Positions 11,124-22,020 are shown, numbered from the stretch's first letter. The stretch is 64,000 nucleotides of DNA from Solicoccozyma terricola (GCA_001600875.1 BCLD01000005.1:255667-319666); one strand, 5' to 3'. Notes: generated by a model not told the origin, from the sequence alone. A program made the numbers and translations.

Positions 11124-11333
11124 TGTTGGAAGTGGCAAATACTGTGCTACAGTCGATGCCGAAGTATAGCATTGCAATGCATGGCAGTGCATGGCACTGC
11201 AGCATAGCAAAGGATGCAGGTGGCAAAGATCTTTGTTTACATGTTGTAAGAGTAGTATATAGGTCGGCCACTTCTGGTCAAGCTCGATGTACAACAGAAA
11301 GAGAATAAGCAGAACAGCCAGTTATTTACAACA
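11124..11333 (+). repeat. LTR-A solo LTR with perfect 5-bp target duplication
   Basis: 210 bp from TGTTGGAAGTGG to TTATTTACAACA, matching the 3' LTR at 34186-34395 throughout. It is flanked on both sides by ATATT (11119-11123 and 11334-11338), which proves a retroviral-type insertion followed by LTR-LTR recombination. Confidence 0.92.
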
Positions 11334-11479
11334 ATATTTGTCTGGCGATCAATCCACACACACGGATACAAGCGGGAGCAGTAAGAAGGACGGGCAAAAA
11401 GAAGCTTGGAATTGCTGAAAGCCATGCCAAGTGATCGATAAAGATACCTGACACGTCCAATTAGACTGATTTTGCTGCA

Positions 11480-11740
11480 GGGCATGTTTCGATTAAGCCA
11501 ACGCTTTTCTCAACCCGACGCCTTTGCCCTCGCATACTCCTCATCTGTCACCCCTTCCAACCACTCGGTCCGTCCAAACGCCGCAGCAAAAACCGTTATA
11601 ATCGATCCTTCCTCGGCTCCGTGCCACAAAACCCTGCTCGTTGGAAAGCCGCTCGAAGATCAGCTTCTGAGGTGCACGGGGATGAGTGTTAGAGGCCGAG
11701 GAATGCTGCTGTTGATCCGTATGCGAGAACCAGCTTAGGT
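11480..11740 (-). pseudogene. Relic of an unrecognised gene end
   Basis: The minus strand reads WHGAEEGSIITVFAAAFGRT, then EWLEGVTDEEYARAKASG and a stop near 11510. It looks like the acidic end of a real protein but has no identifiable start or partner exon here. It may belong to the same lost gene as the duplicated fragment next to it. Confidence 0.3.
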
Positions 11741-11792
11741 ATCATTCATTCGTAACCGTCGCATGTACGTCGAGAAAGCCCTGTTAGCTTAC

Positions 11793-11990
11793 ACCCCGCC
11801 GCCAATACGCCCAATTCGTTGCAACGCTGAGAGCTTGAGATCGATTGTCCAGGGCTTGCAGGTCCTGGAAACGGTACAATATACCTCGGACGGTCCCCGC
11901 GGAAGCTATGGCGACATCCTCGGCTGAGGCAGGGAGTGCGCGACAGGAAACACTGGACAGACGTTCCTCTCGGATGTGAGCAGCTTGCGT
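11793..11990 (-). repeat. Gene-fragment duplicate, copy 2
   Basis: Counterpart of 9206-9400 with scattered substitutions. The surrounding sequence differs, so the duplication is a short segment rather than a long block. Confidence 0.6.
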
Positions 11991-12289
11991 ACACCCCCGT
12001 CATCAAGGGCAAACCAAATGCTCTTCATTCAACTCTCTCAAGGAACTCCACGCGGGCGATGATCCCCCGGTCCAAACCTGCCCTGCGAACCAGTTTGGAC
12101 TATTCCTGAGACCTGTTTGACTCACGGCATGGCCACCGCGGCCAGATGAACCTCTCAAATTTGCGACAGATACGGCTTCAACATTGATAGCATTGGAGAA
12201 AGGAGAGATGAAAGTGAGGATGAATTCAGGATGGTCACTAATCAAAGATGAGTCCCTCAATCAATGCGTTGGATGTCAAATCTGCCGGG
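11991..12289. other. No firm gene
   Basis: A minus-strand open frame of 85 codons (12260 to 12003) has no recognisable motif. The region joins a gene fragment to a copia relic and is probably decayed sequence. Confidence 0.3.
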
Positions 12290-12560
12290 GGTTTGCCCAG
12301 TCGATTCAGCGTTAATCCAACAGAGGACCATCTCCGAGTGTTGAAGCCGTTTCTCCGATACCTCAGGGGCACCGCCAGCTTCGGACTGACCGAGCTTCGG
12401 CGGTAATGCCTCTGATCGATGGTTGCGGACCGGGTTGCTTCGGTGATGTCAACACAAGGCGATCCACCACGGGGTACAACTTCGAGTACAGAGGATTGGC
12501 TATCTCGTGGGGGTTGACCAGAGAGGCTACATCTACCGAAGTGCGATGGTGTGCCCCCTC
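12290..12560 (+). pseudogene. Highly decayed copia RNase H relic
   Basis: Plus-strand blocks HLRVLKPFLRYLRGTASFG and, in another frame, VNTRRSTTGYNFEYRG and GLAISWG match the region spanning the RT end and RNase H of copia elements (DTRRSTTGY in the copies at 33.7 and 48.6 kb). Multiple frameshifts and stops are present. It belongs to a family different from the other copies in the window. Confidence 0.65.
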
Positions 12561-13341
12561 TTCCAGCAGCGCTTGAGCCAAGAACAGCGGAGACGACCTG
12601 TGTGAATATGTTGCCTTCATTAGAAGAGGGACCCGGATAACAGATGGATAGTCAACACACCTCCCAATCGGTCTCTTCCATGTGAGAATAGTATGCATAT
12701 ATGGAGACGCCTAATTGTTAAGTAACATAATATGACAGGGCCACATTCTCATGCTCCATCAAGTCGTGGAGAGGATGCTTGAATCACATGTTTTGGAGCA
12801 AGCACTGTTCTAGTTGGATGTGGGCGTCTCTATTTCATACGATTGACAATTGAGCTTGCACCAACAATTAAAGACGTTCAATGCTTCCCTCGCAGCGCGG
12901 TATCCGCGTTCCTCTGCTGACATCGTTGCAGCGTGATCGAGTTAGCACCGGGTTTCAGCGCTACCTTGGCTGCTGACGTCAACTCTCCTCAATGACTTGC
13001 TGCCCAACCCAAGAGTAATTGAGGAGTCGGGACTGCTCGGGAGTTTCAGGTGCACACACTTCAATGCGGTGATGGAGCACAGGACAGGCAGAGCCCTTTG
13101 ACGTTCGTTCCTGAAGCCAACTTTCTCCTGCCCTGCTCTGGATATGAAGGGCGGATGGTTAATCATTAGCTTCGAACTCATCAAGTTGTAGAAGCGACGA
13201 CTTGAAGGTATCCGATGTCCTGGAGCTTTTTTGGGCCATACACCAATATGGGCTTGTTGTAGTAGTTGAACGCTAGTAGAAGACAACAGCTGCTGGAATA
13301 TTGTTCATGACACTCGCGAGGTGTTACCACAACCCAAGTCT
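12561..13341. other. No gene seen
   Basis: Nothing recognisable on either strand. A minus-strand open frame at 12942-13286 (114 codons) has no motif. The stretch lies downstream of the leftward kinase copy. Confidence 0.35.
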
Positions 13342-14717
13342 TTATAAGCTGGCTGTTTCAAAGCCCATAGAACAAGGTAAAAACGAACTATAACAACTCA
13401 TCCACACGTTTCTTCTCTTTCCCTCGTTGGCCAGTCTGAGGCGACGGTGACTTCGCACAGCGGACACCATCTCTTTCCAGAGATGGCGAGAGAGATGTGC
13501 GCTAGCTAACCTGTAAAGCAGTCCACCTGCCTCAGTACGGATGTTGCAGACAAGCGTGTGTCGACTATCACTGGTTACGCACTTCCTCAACTGTGCGTTG
13601 AGCGCTTCCTTCCCCGCTTCGACAATACGTGCTCTTGCCCGGAGTTTCTCTTCCCGAACCCTTAATTGTTCTTCTCGTTCGATGATCTGCCGCTTCGTAC
13701 CAGACTCGTGTTTTTTACTGCAATTTGAGATGTAAGAGGCGAAAGGCAAGCAATTGGTTTGTTCAGTTTGAAGAACCTCGGCAAGCGGGAATAGCTTGGC
13801 ATTCACTCAGCGGGAGCATCCACGGCCCAGCTCGTTTGCAGCCAGCTCGCGATAATCGGTCGTGAGAAAAGATCTCCCGTTGAAGGTCTCTTTGATGGCT
13901 GCGATTTTACGGGACGGAGGTAGGCTCTCAGATTTATCAAAGAAAAAATTCAAATACATACGTCAATGTAGAGCAGAGTCCGAATAATTTCGCTTAATTA
14001 TGGAGAATATCTGGTCGGTAAGAGTAAGAGTAACGTGGTAGCTCGCTTCAATCCTCTGTGGCGTAAATCGGGACACCTGTGCGTTTGTGAAACAAATCTA
14101 GTCAGTAACAGCATGCGAACCTTGACAGATCTGAAGATATTATATGAGTAGGAACACTTATCTAAGGGTGCAAAGCTCGAAAAGCAAGCATCCCAAACTG
14201 AACATATCCGCCTTCGAATCATAAGGCTTGCCACCGAGGACTTCCTATAGCATTTGAACAAAGTAAGCTTCAGTATGGCAGCAATCAATCAAGTGACGTT
14301 TGCCACATAACTCACGGGAGATAGGTATCCCCTTGTCTGATGTGCACATGAGCCGGTCAGTTCTTCATCGAGAATCGCCGCCTGCCCAACTTACCCCTAC
14401 AAAGGATACTGCCTGCTGAATGCCGTTGTCAAGGATCTTAGCAAGACGAAAGTCGGCGAGCTTGACGGCACCTCCTTTGGCAAACAGCATTTGTGAGTGA
14501 ACCTCAATGATTAGTAGCTTGCATAGTTTTCAACGGCAACAGATCGCGTACCATTTTCCGGCTTGATATCGCGGTGCAGCAGTGTCCACTCGCCTCGATA
14601 GGAGTGGTGGCAATGATGCAATGCGAGAAGCAGTTGCACCAGGATAGAGATTACTTGGACCTCAGGGATGGTGCCGCTGGGAGAAACACCGGATATCGGA
14701 TATTGCACACAACCCAA
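13342..14717 (-). pseudogene. NIMA-like protein kinase, 5'-truncated tandem copy
   Basis: Second copy of the kinase at 15.2-17.0 kb. From 14717 leftward it keeps ALHHCHHSYRGEWTLLHRDI then KPEN (catalytic loop), KLADF near the DFG box, the ADMFSL-type region near 14180-14220 in decayed form, a TDYRELAANELGRG segment and the Glu/Arg-rich coiled coil (EREEQLRVREEKLRARAR) near 13700. The glycine loop and the VAVK lysine exon are missing, so it cannot be an active kinase. Exon order and spacing follow the intact copy, showing a tandem duplication of about 1.8-1.9 kb. Confidence 0.65.
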
Positions 14718-15237
14718 AACTAGCTTGTACGGGCTCGTATGGACTTGCCCCTTATGCTGCCTTCCATTCGAGGGGGAAAACTATTTCCAGGTTGTATCAT
14801 GGTCCAGCCCTAACCCGCGCGCCCTTTATCCTGGTCGGTCCCGGCTCCGGAACAAAAGCTTGCTCGCCGGGAATTAACACGTCAGTAATTCTTGAGGGAC
14901 CTGCGAACGCCCTGACGGGTTCCTGGGAATATGTTACTTTCCATTCGAGGGTGCAGTCTTCCTGCCGGGTTTATCATGGTCCACTTTCGCGTTGTTCCCG
15001 GCCAGTTCCGCAGCTCAAATGATGTATACTTCCGTTCAATTTGTTCCTGGGAATGAATGCTTAAATGACCCCTCTAGGGCCAATCTCTCGTTGCTGTAAT
15101 TAACAACCGGGTGGCGTCGCTTACACCTGGCGCAATGGGAATAGCTTCCGAGGCCTTGCCGGGTCGCGTGGGACAAGGAATACGGATAACGCGCAACTTT
15201 CCAGGACTATATCAGAAGTAAATCGAAAAATAATCCC
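14718..15237. other. Spacer between kinase copies with an internal repeat
   Basis: No gene. Two diverged copies of a block beginning TTCCATTCGAGGG and containing TATCATGGTCCA occur at about 14760-14812 and 14940-14992. Origin unknown; it marks the joint of the kinase duplication. Confidence 0.4.
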
Positions 15238-16964
15238 TCAACCACGTTTCTTCCCGTTCCCTCGTTGGCCAGTCTGAGGTGAAGGTGATTTTGCATAGCG
15301 GACGCCATCTCTTTCGACAGTTGGCGAGAGAGATGTCCGCATAGCTAGCCTGTTCCACCGTCCATTTGCTTCAGTAAGGGCGTTGTAGAGAAAGGTGTGG
15401 ACTATCACTTGCATACGCACTTCCTGAACTGTGCATTGAGCGCTGCCTTCTCTGCTTCGACAGTACGTTCTCTTGCGCGCATTTGCTCTTCCCGTACCCT
15501 CAATTGTTCTTCTCGTTCGATAATTTCCCGTTCCGCACCATACGGGCGTTTTCTACGTCAAATTCAAGGGGCAAAAGACAAGCAAATGGTTTGGTCAGCT
15601 TGAGGTACCTTGCAGGGAATGCTTGACATTCACTCGGCAGAATCCACGGCCAAGCCTGTTTGCAGCCATCTCGCCATAATTGGTCGAGAAAGAAGATCGC
15701 TGGTTGAAGGTCTCTTTGATGGCTGCATTGTTGTAGGACGTCAAATGAGCTCCCCAGAGTCGTACAACAAGGGCAATGGGCTAGCGAACAGACGCACGTC
15801 AATGTAGAGCAGAGTCTGAATGACTTCGCGCAACTCTGAGGAATATCGTGTTGGTAAGAGTAACGCGATGGCTCGCTTCAGTCCTCTCTGGCTTAAATCG
15901 GGACATCTGTACATTTGTGAACCAAATCTAGCCAGTAACAAGATGCAAACCGCTACAGATCAGCAGATATTCTATGTTCAGGAACACTCACGTGAGGGTG
16001 CAAAGCTCAAAAAGCAAGCATTCCAAGCTGAACATGTCTGCCTTCGAATCATAGGGCTTGCCACCGAGAACTTCCTGCAGAATGCCATTGCCAGCAAAGT
16101 AAGCAGCGTCAGCAGGCCAAAAAGTGAAGTGTACTCTGACTACCAGCTTACAGGAGATAGGTAACCCTTAGTCTGAGTTGCACATGCGCTCGGTCAGTCC
16201 TTGAATGAGGCTTGCCGCATATCCAACTTACTCCTACAAAAGATATCGCTTGCTGAATGCCGTTGTCAAGGATCTTAGCCAGACCAAAGTCGGCGAGCTT
16301 GACGGCACCTCCGGCGGTGAACAGTACTTGCGGAAGAAGATGAATTATCAGTTGCTTGCGCAGCGTCCTATAGCAGCCTAAATCGCGTACCATTCTCAGG
16401 CTTGATATCGCGGTGCAGCAGCGTCCACTCGCCTCGATAGGAGTGGTGACAGTGATGCAATGCAAGAAGCAGTTGCACNANGATAGAGATGACNCGAACC
16501 TCAGGTATGCTGCCCCTGGGAGATACATTGACGCTCAGNTATTGCGGCTCTNNNCTCGCACATCACTTGCCCAGCCAACTCACCCGCATTCAATATTCTC
16601 GTTCAACANGGAACGCAAATCGCCACCGCCGCAGTACTCCATGACGATGCAATTGTTGGTTTGATAGTGTACCACGTCTATGAATCTGACCACGTTTGGA
16701 TGGGAAAGCTGACGAAGGGCAAACGCCTCGTTGCTGAAAGCCTGTTGATCAGAGGGAGAAATCGTGACTTTGACAACCTTGACAGCACAAAGCTGTGGAA
16801 GCGACCCAAAGGCATACGACGTGCATCAGCGTTCGGTGCAACATCTGTCGATGCCTGTTGAAACTCACCTCATCATCGGACTGTCGTTTGGCAAGATAAA
16901 CGACGCCAAAACCACCTTCTCCGAGACGCTGGATTTGAGTGAACCCTGGGCAAATGTCGTTCAT
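15238..16964 (-). CDS. NIMA (NEK)-like Ser/Thr protein kinase
   Basis: Start ATG at 16964 opens MNDICPGFTQIQRLGEGGFG, a glycine-rich loop. Next exons give AVKVVKVTI (the VAVK lysine), FALRQLSHPNVVRFID, CIVMEYCGGGDLRS, VQLLLALHHCHH, LLHRDIKPEN, KLADFGLAKILDNGIQQAIS, an activation-segment end reading GTKGYLSP in place of GTPYYMSPE, then GGKPYDSKADMFSL. After the kinase domain comes a coiled coil (IIEREEQLRVREEQ), the NIMA-family arrangement. About seven introns. N bases at 16479-16609 blur one exon. The C-terminal exon frame is uncertain, with possible stops at 15238 or 15207. NEKs act in mitotic entry and spindle control; the odd activation segment leaves activity open. Confidence 0.7.
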
Positions 16965-17542
16965 ACTGAAGGAGAGCTGAAGGAGATGCGAAAATGTACC
17001 CAGTCGCGAAGTGCGGCTGTTGGAACATTCTCCGAACGTAAAGGAGAGTCTAATATATCCATCAGACCCGTCCATCCGCACAATAGAGCACAGTGGGGGA
17101 AGTTTGCGGTTGATCAGGCTGATTCAGAATATCAAAACATCCAAGAAAAGGGGTCAAGGGGCTGAAACGCGTTCTCCACTCTTTACTCTCGTAGTCATTG
17201 TTCGTGAGAAACGTTTCAGTCAATCTCGCAACCACAATGAGCGGTTTTTTTTAACCGGCTTTTTTCCAAATCAACTTTCTCATCCTTCGCCTCACCCTGG
17301 TTAAATGACGTCCAAACGAGCATTTGCAAACTGTCTAGAAACCCGTCAGGAAGCATGGTCAATCAACTGTTGCCAATTCAGCTCTGTCTCCGATTTTCTT
17401 TTACTCAGTTGCGGGCACCTGTAGGCTGAATGTAATGCGAGCCCAATGGTAGGGGACGGTCAATTACTTATTGTCAAGGTTTTGCTACAAAAGTCTACCG
17501 GTACTCTCTTCTCCCTAAAGACTTTGGCAGACCAATCCCAGG
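16965..17542. other. Upstream of the NEK-like kinase; no gene seen
   Basis: Should hold the kinase promoter and the 3' end of the next leftward gene. No clear TATA box on the minus strand; no repeat was noticed. Confidence 0.35.
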
Positions 17543-18829
17543 TCAGAGTCTGATTTGTCCCTCGAAGCAAGTGTTAAAGAACGGATGCTGTAAGATATCC
17601 CTTGAGGAAGGTCTCACTTCAGCCTGTCCCGACGACGTCACCGAGCAGGCGGTCAACTTTCAGATGTCGCGATTTCGCGTGTGTCTTCCATATGCCCAAG
17701 CAGACACACCTCCGACACCATCCACTGGATCATTCGTTGACATTCAGGCGAGAACCATCGCGATAATGTGGTTGGCGCTTGGATACCATGAGGGTGGGAG
17801 CACGATCTTAGCAGGCGGATGAGGATCGAGCGATGAGTCAACGACATCCAAGATGTTTTGCACCGTTCGCTTACGTTGAGATGCATTCCAGAAGAACTAT
17901 GCCCAGGCTGTAAACGTCAACGCTACTGGTGTATGGAAGATCCTGCCTCAATTCCTGTGCGCGATTTTCCGTATGGGCGTTATTATGGAAAGTGGCACGA
18001 CCTGTCCTATCACACTTACCGGAGCTCGGTATCTTGACTGTCGAGGGTTCTGAAGACCATCATATACCTATGCGTCAGCGGCGCTTTTCGCCTTCGCTTT
18101 TAACGCACTCACCTCAGATGCTGCACTCAAGACCACCGATGGGGGACGCGCCAGCACTGCGCATCCAAAATCTATCAGCCGAAGGCGACCGTCTGGACCC
18201 AGGAGTACTGCGTGCGACAAGAACCAAATCAGGAGAAGACGTATCACAATACTGCGCATGCCTCACTGTTTTCCGGCCTGACGTCGCGGTGTATGACAGC
18301 ATATCCGCGGTGTTCAGCGCTATGACAGTAATCCAAAGTCAGTATCATTTGACACAATACGGTCCTTACGAAAGTCTCTGGCAACGGCTTCCTGCGATGT
18401 TCCAGATTGGAGGGGTGGGTGGGAGCGGGATATCATGTAAGTCCATAAAAACAACATCCATCCCAAGGTCGCCGACTTACTGCTGCGAGCGAAACCACTG
18501 CAACATGGACCAAAGGTTGCCTCGAGGACAAGCTTCTTGTAAAAGTCCAAAGGGTTGGTTGATGAATCCCCTGTAAGCAACGATGTTCGGATGCGTTAGC
18601 GATGATAAGATACTGTCTTCGTGTATGATTAGCATTCGTGATGCTTCATGGCTTTGACGTTTCGGCGTCTTGAGAGCCAAACTCTGCGGAGCTAGTTAGC
18701 CGCCAGTGACATCGAGAGCAGACAATCAAGCTCACTCACCCCGACCAATGGGCTGTTTAGAAGGAAGACACGACCTTGACGTCCATTTCCAAGCTCTCTT
18801 GCGTAACTAAAGGATACTGGATTCGCCAT
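17543..18829 (-). CDS. Divergent protein kinase
   Basis: Possible starts are ATG 18829 (MANPVSFSYARELGNGRQGR) and 18883 further upstream. ELGNGRQGRVFLL is a glycine loop with unusual residues. Then follow LALKTPKR (subdomain II lysine), ILSSLTHPNIVAYRG, VIHRDVRPENS (an RD loop with V and R replacing I and K), GRLRLIDFGCAVLA (DFG), YTSSVDVYSLGIVLLE and RPSSRDILQHPFF at the end. All core catalytic residues seem present across about eight exons, which favours a working kinase. It lies head-to-tail behind the NEK-like pair but is not their duplicate. Exon edges in the last third are uncertain. Confidence 0.6.
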
Positions 18830-18917
18830 GATTGGGTTGTGGAACGTAGGATGGATGCCCTGTTGGATGGTGTCAGCCTTCACTAAATATGATGGTTCCT
18901 CAATGGCTTGATTGCAA

Positions 18918-19017
18918 NNNNNNNNNNNNNNNNNNNNNNNNNNNNNNNNNNNNNNNNNNNNNNNNNNNNNNNNNNNNNNNNNNNNNNNNNNNNNNNNNNN
19001 NNNNNNNNNNNNNNNNN
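18918..19017. other. Scaffold gap (100 N)
   Basis: Exactly 100 N, the usual filler for a gap of unknown size. It falls inside LTR-C: the right flank matches the middle of the full LTR at 20781-20999, while the left flank does not, so real sequence is missing. Confidence 0.95.
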
Positions 19018-19111
19018 TGGTGGTGTGAGAAGACTCCAGGTTAACACGCTACCAACCGAGCAGTGAAAAGCCGCAATGGCACGTGACGCGATAGGGCGCT
19101 TTGTTCCGACA
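19018..19111 (-). repeat. LTR-C, 3' LTR of a copia element (cut by the gap)
   Basis: On the minus strand it begins TGTCGGAACAAAGCGC right after the polypurine run GAGCGAGGGGGAG, and matches 20905-20999 base for base. The rest of the LTR is lost in the scaffold gap. Confidence 0.85.
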
Positions 19112-20039
19112 CTCCCCCTCGCTCGAGCGGCCTAAGTTGCCCTTGCAGTGGCTTCCATCCTGTAGAACAGGACGAGCTCGGAGGCTAGTGAGTTAGTAAG
19201 GATGTCTGCGAGGTTGTCTTTGGCGGTTGGTCGTGTTGTCACTCGTCGACGCGATTTCCAGGCGCCTGGTCCACCGAATATTTTGAGGAGATACTCGGTT
19301 GTCGAATATTTGATGTTTCCCGTGGATTGCGTAGATGCTTTGCGCTGTGGCCATGTTCTGCCCGTTCTCTGAAGACGTTGGATTAGAGAAGTAGGAGACT
19401 GGTCCGGCGTCTGAGCATTCGAACCGTCCGTTTAGTTTCCGTTTGAATTCGTTGATGCACTGAGCTGGTCCTTTTCGGAGGTGCAGAATCTTGCCCGCTG
19501 GGATATCACTTCCTTAAGGTGGCTCCAGGTAGATCGTCTCCTCGAGCTCGCCGTTGTGGAAGGCGGCTTTGATGGCGTGCATCTCAGGTTCCTCGTCATA
19601 CGACCTCTGAGACTTTCTTCTGTCGTCCCCTCACCTACCCCGGAGTTACACATCCGCAGGGTGTTCGATTCCTGGGTAAGCTACGTAGTGCATGATGTAG
19701 CGTGACTGGAAGGAAGGGACTACGAGCTCTCTTCATTGCGTCGACCAGCGAGCGGTGATGGTAGGGTAGGTGTTGTTGAGGTGTTGTCCAGTTGTAAGTT
19801 TGGACAATGTGTGGGTGCCGAGATGGGCGTTTGAGTTGCGTGTTTCAAGAGGAAGGTTGGGACGGAAGGTGTCACAGAGGGGCATGTCTCGCTCCCATCT
19901 GGGCCGTCATGGAGATCCTTTCCCACAACGATATTGCGTAGGTACCCCATCCTTTCCTCGTAGTTGTCGTATCCGTCCGTCTAGGAGTACGACGCTCCAT
20001 GATCCTCAGCGTTGGAGGTCAGCGTAAGATAGACCCGTT

Positions 20040-20230
20040 ATGGCTCTTGTCCTCTTGTCGAGGGTGCGTGCTTTCCACAGAGTCGGAGATCATCGTAGCT
20101 GAGAAGCGTAGACCTGTGTTGACTCTTGTCGAGGAGTGCGGACGACCCGGCCGTCTGGGCCGTTGTCCTCGGAGCCAGAGGCCATCGTAGCTGAGTAGCG
20201 TAGACCATCGTGGTGACTCTTTTCGAGGAG
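20040..20230. repeat. Direct repeats within the LTR-C element
   Basis: Two copies of a block of roughly 90-120 bp share ATCGTAGCTGAG.AGCGTAGACC and GACTCTTGTCGAGGAG-type segments. They form part of the decayed element interior. Confidence 0.5.
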
Positions 20231-20469
20231 GAAGGGATGTAAGGAGTGCGGGAGTGGGTGTGATATTCGTCTTGCTTGTGTCGAATATACGCCTTGACTT
20301 CATGGAACTCCCACTTGTGTCCCATGTAACTCTCGTCGAAGCTTAAGAGGTTGCAGCGAAGCGCTGGAGCATGTAGGAGGTCGACGAGCTTGACGCCACG
20401 GAGCTGCGGAGTGTCGGATCCTGTTGGCGGGACAACTTCGTTCTTTCCGACCGTGATTTGAGCGGGTTG

Positions 20470-20650
20470 GTGATGCGCTGTATGTAGCGTCTTGATGACG
20501 CGCTGTTAGGCGACTTGATGATGCGCTGTATGAAGCGTCTTGATGATGCGCTGTAGGAAGCGTCTTCTATGCGCTGTAAGAAGCGTCTTGTGTGCGCTAT
20601 TAGGCGGCTTGATGGTGCGCTGGTGGAAGCGGCTTGTGTGCGCTAATCCT
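20470..20650. repeat. Minisatellite near the 5' end of the LTR-C element
   Basis: Six or so imperfect units built on GATGATGCGCTGTA and GAAGCGTCTT, about 27-30 bp each, with point changes between units. It lies about 130 bp inside the 5' LTR. Confidence 0.7.
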
Positions 20651-20762
20651 ACAGATAACTGGTTTCCTACAGGGACTAGCCGGTCTAGGAACTAGTTCAC
20701 TCTGCGTATAATAATGCCAGGGCTGTATCCGTGATGCGACGTAGTTCGTTATCCGTGGTCCA

Positions 20763-20780
20763 AGCTATGGGCCCATAACC
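20763..20780 (-). promoter_or_regulatory. Primer-binding site matching initiator tRNA-Met anticodon arm
   Basis: Directly after the 5' LTR end (TTCCGACA) the minus strand reads GGTTATGGGCCCATAGC. Its complement GCTATGGGCCCATAACC resembles the 5' half of initiator tRNA-Met through the CAU anticodon loop, as used by Drosophila copia. The tRNA identity is from general knowledge of initiator tRNAs, not from this genome. Confidence 0.55.
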
Positions 20781-20999
20781 TGTCGGAATCTATCCTTGCT
20801 AGCGATGCATATTGAGAATCAGGAGCTGGGAGCTCCAGGCTCTCTCTTGGAGCTCTGGAGCTCTGGAGCGCTGTCTCAGCACGCAGCACAGCAATATAGG
20901 ATTGATGGTGGTGTGAGAAGACTCCAGGTTAACACGCTACCAACCGAGCAGTGAAAAGCCGCAATGGCACGTGACGCGATAGGGCGCTTTGTTCCGACA
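20781..20999 (-). repeat. LTR-C, complete 5' LTR
   Basis: 219 bp; minus strand runs from TGTCGGAACAAAG to GATTCCGACA, with 8-bp inverted ends TGTCGGAA/TTCCGACA. It includes a run of GGAGCTC-type repeats near 20829-20870. Confidence 0.88.
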
Positions 21000-21465
21000 C
21001 CTGCTTCAAACATGCCACCAAGCAAGGCACAACCATTTGTTAAGATAGGGCTTTTATGGACACGTGTCCGTAACACTGTCAGCAAGTCTGGGTCAGTCTA
21101 GGATGCATCAGTATAAGGTAGGATGCAAGTGTGGCAGAGGGAACTCGTCTGGGACTACATAATACCTGGGTTATCGAGCTAGAGATGTAGTAGAAGACTT
21201 CACCGAATATCATTCCCAGTTTTGCCACCACTTTATTCGTAACACCATTGGCCTTGCGGGTCGCCGGTTCGGCGCTGTGCTCAGGCCCCTTTACCGTTCG
21301 CGGCTTCTGACGTTTCTTCTCATCCAATGCGGTTACACACGAAAAAAGCGATTGCATCAACCTAGACCTGCTGGAGCTGCCGTATTCTGCTTCTTCAGGC
21401 TGCTCTGGCAATCGCACGAGTCTCCCAACCACTGAGCTCTGAGTGCGCCTCAATAGATGCGCCAC
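21000..21465 (-). pseudogene. Unrecognised gene fragment split by an LTR
   Basis: Minus strand reads MAHLLRRTQSSVVGRLVRLP and on to ATRKANG at 21250. After removal of the solo LTR and one target duplicate the frame continues CALLGGMFEAG until LTR-C cuts it at 20999. The sequence is basic and Ser-rich with no known domain. It is a target site for two separate insertions. Confidence 0.45.
21035..21244 (-). repeat. LTR-D solo LTR with perfect 5-bp target duplication
   Basis: 210 bp; on the minus strand it starts TGTTACGAATAAAGTGG and ends CCCTATCTTAACA. CCATT stands at both edges (21030-21034 and 21245-21249). A second copy lies at 34678-34884. Confidence 0.92.
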
Positions 21466-21569
21466 CGCTCAAGTTGACAAGTCTAGGTTGAAAGCCGTCC
21501 CAAGGGCAGCTATACACCTGTCGGCCTTTCAACCTCGGAGAACATGGCAATCGAGGATCATTGTCACAT

Positions 21570-21798
21570 CATGTCAATAACACTGCCGCTTGTAACGAAA
21601 GGGCAATATCTATGGCATTCGAGAACGTGACATCCGTCCAAAGCACCACTTTTCCTCCCCACATAGACGATAAGAAGGCTATTTGACGGGCACGTTGATT
21701 TTCGTACGTTGCGTACACCAGCAGAGTCTCGGACTCATCTTTCCCGGGCTGCATCGTGCATTTGACCGCAGTCCAGCTGTTCGGATTGAATTCGTAGG
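21570..21798 (-). pseudogene. Fragment of an unrecognised gene ahead of LTR-A
   Basis: Minus strand carries NSWTAVKCTMQPGKDESETL, VYATYENQRARQIAFLSS and DIALSLQAAVLLT before a stop near 21570. It looks like a genuine C-terminus, cut off on its 5' side by the LTR at 21799. Family unknown. Confidence 0.4.
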
Positions 21799-22020
21799 TG
21801 TTGGAAGTGGCGAATACTGTGCTATGGTTGATGCCGAAGTATAGCATTGCAATGCATGGCAGTGCATGGCAGTGCATGGCACTGCAGCATAGCAAAGGAT
21901 GCAGGTGGCAGAGATCTTTGTTTCCATGTTGTAAGAGTAGTACATAGGTCGACCACTTCTGGTCAAGCGCGATGTACAACAGAAAAGAGAACAAGCAGAA
22001 ATAGCCAGTTATTCGTAACA
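21799..22020 (+). repeat. LTR-A copy without target duplication
   Basis: 222 bp from TGTTGGAAGTGGCGAATACT to AGTTATTCGTAACA; it carries one extra GGCAGTGCAT unit compared with the copies at 11124 and 34186. Flanks gtagg and actct differ, so it was reached by rearrangement or one side has been lost. Confidence 0.8.

Larger units (their letters stand above)
19112..20780 (-). pseudogene. Internal region of the LTR-C copia element, decayed
   Basis: Reading leftward from the primer site at 20780, the first kilobase holds tandem repeats and no clear gag. Near 19480-19580 fragments of RT are visible (AAFHNGELEETIYLEPP), and near 19200-19290 the RNase H end (GGPGAWKS, DNLADILTNSLAS). The whole interior is about 1.7 kb, far less than the 4 kb or more of a complete copia polyprotein, so the element is internally deleted and dead. 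Confidence 0.7.
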
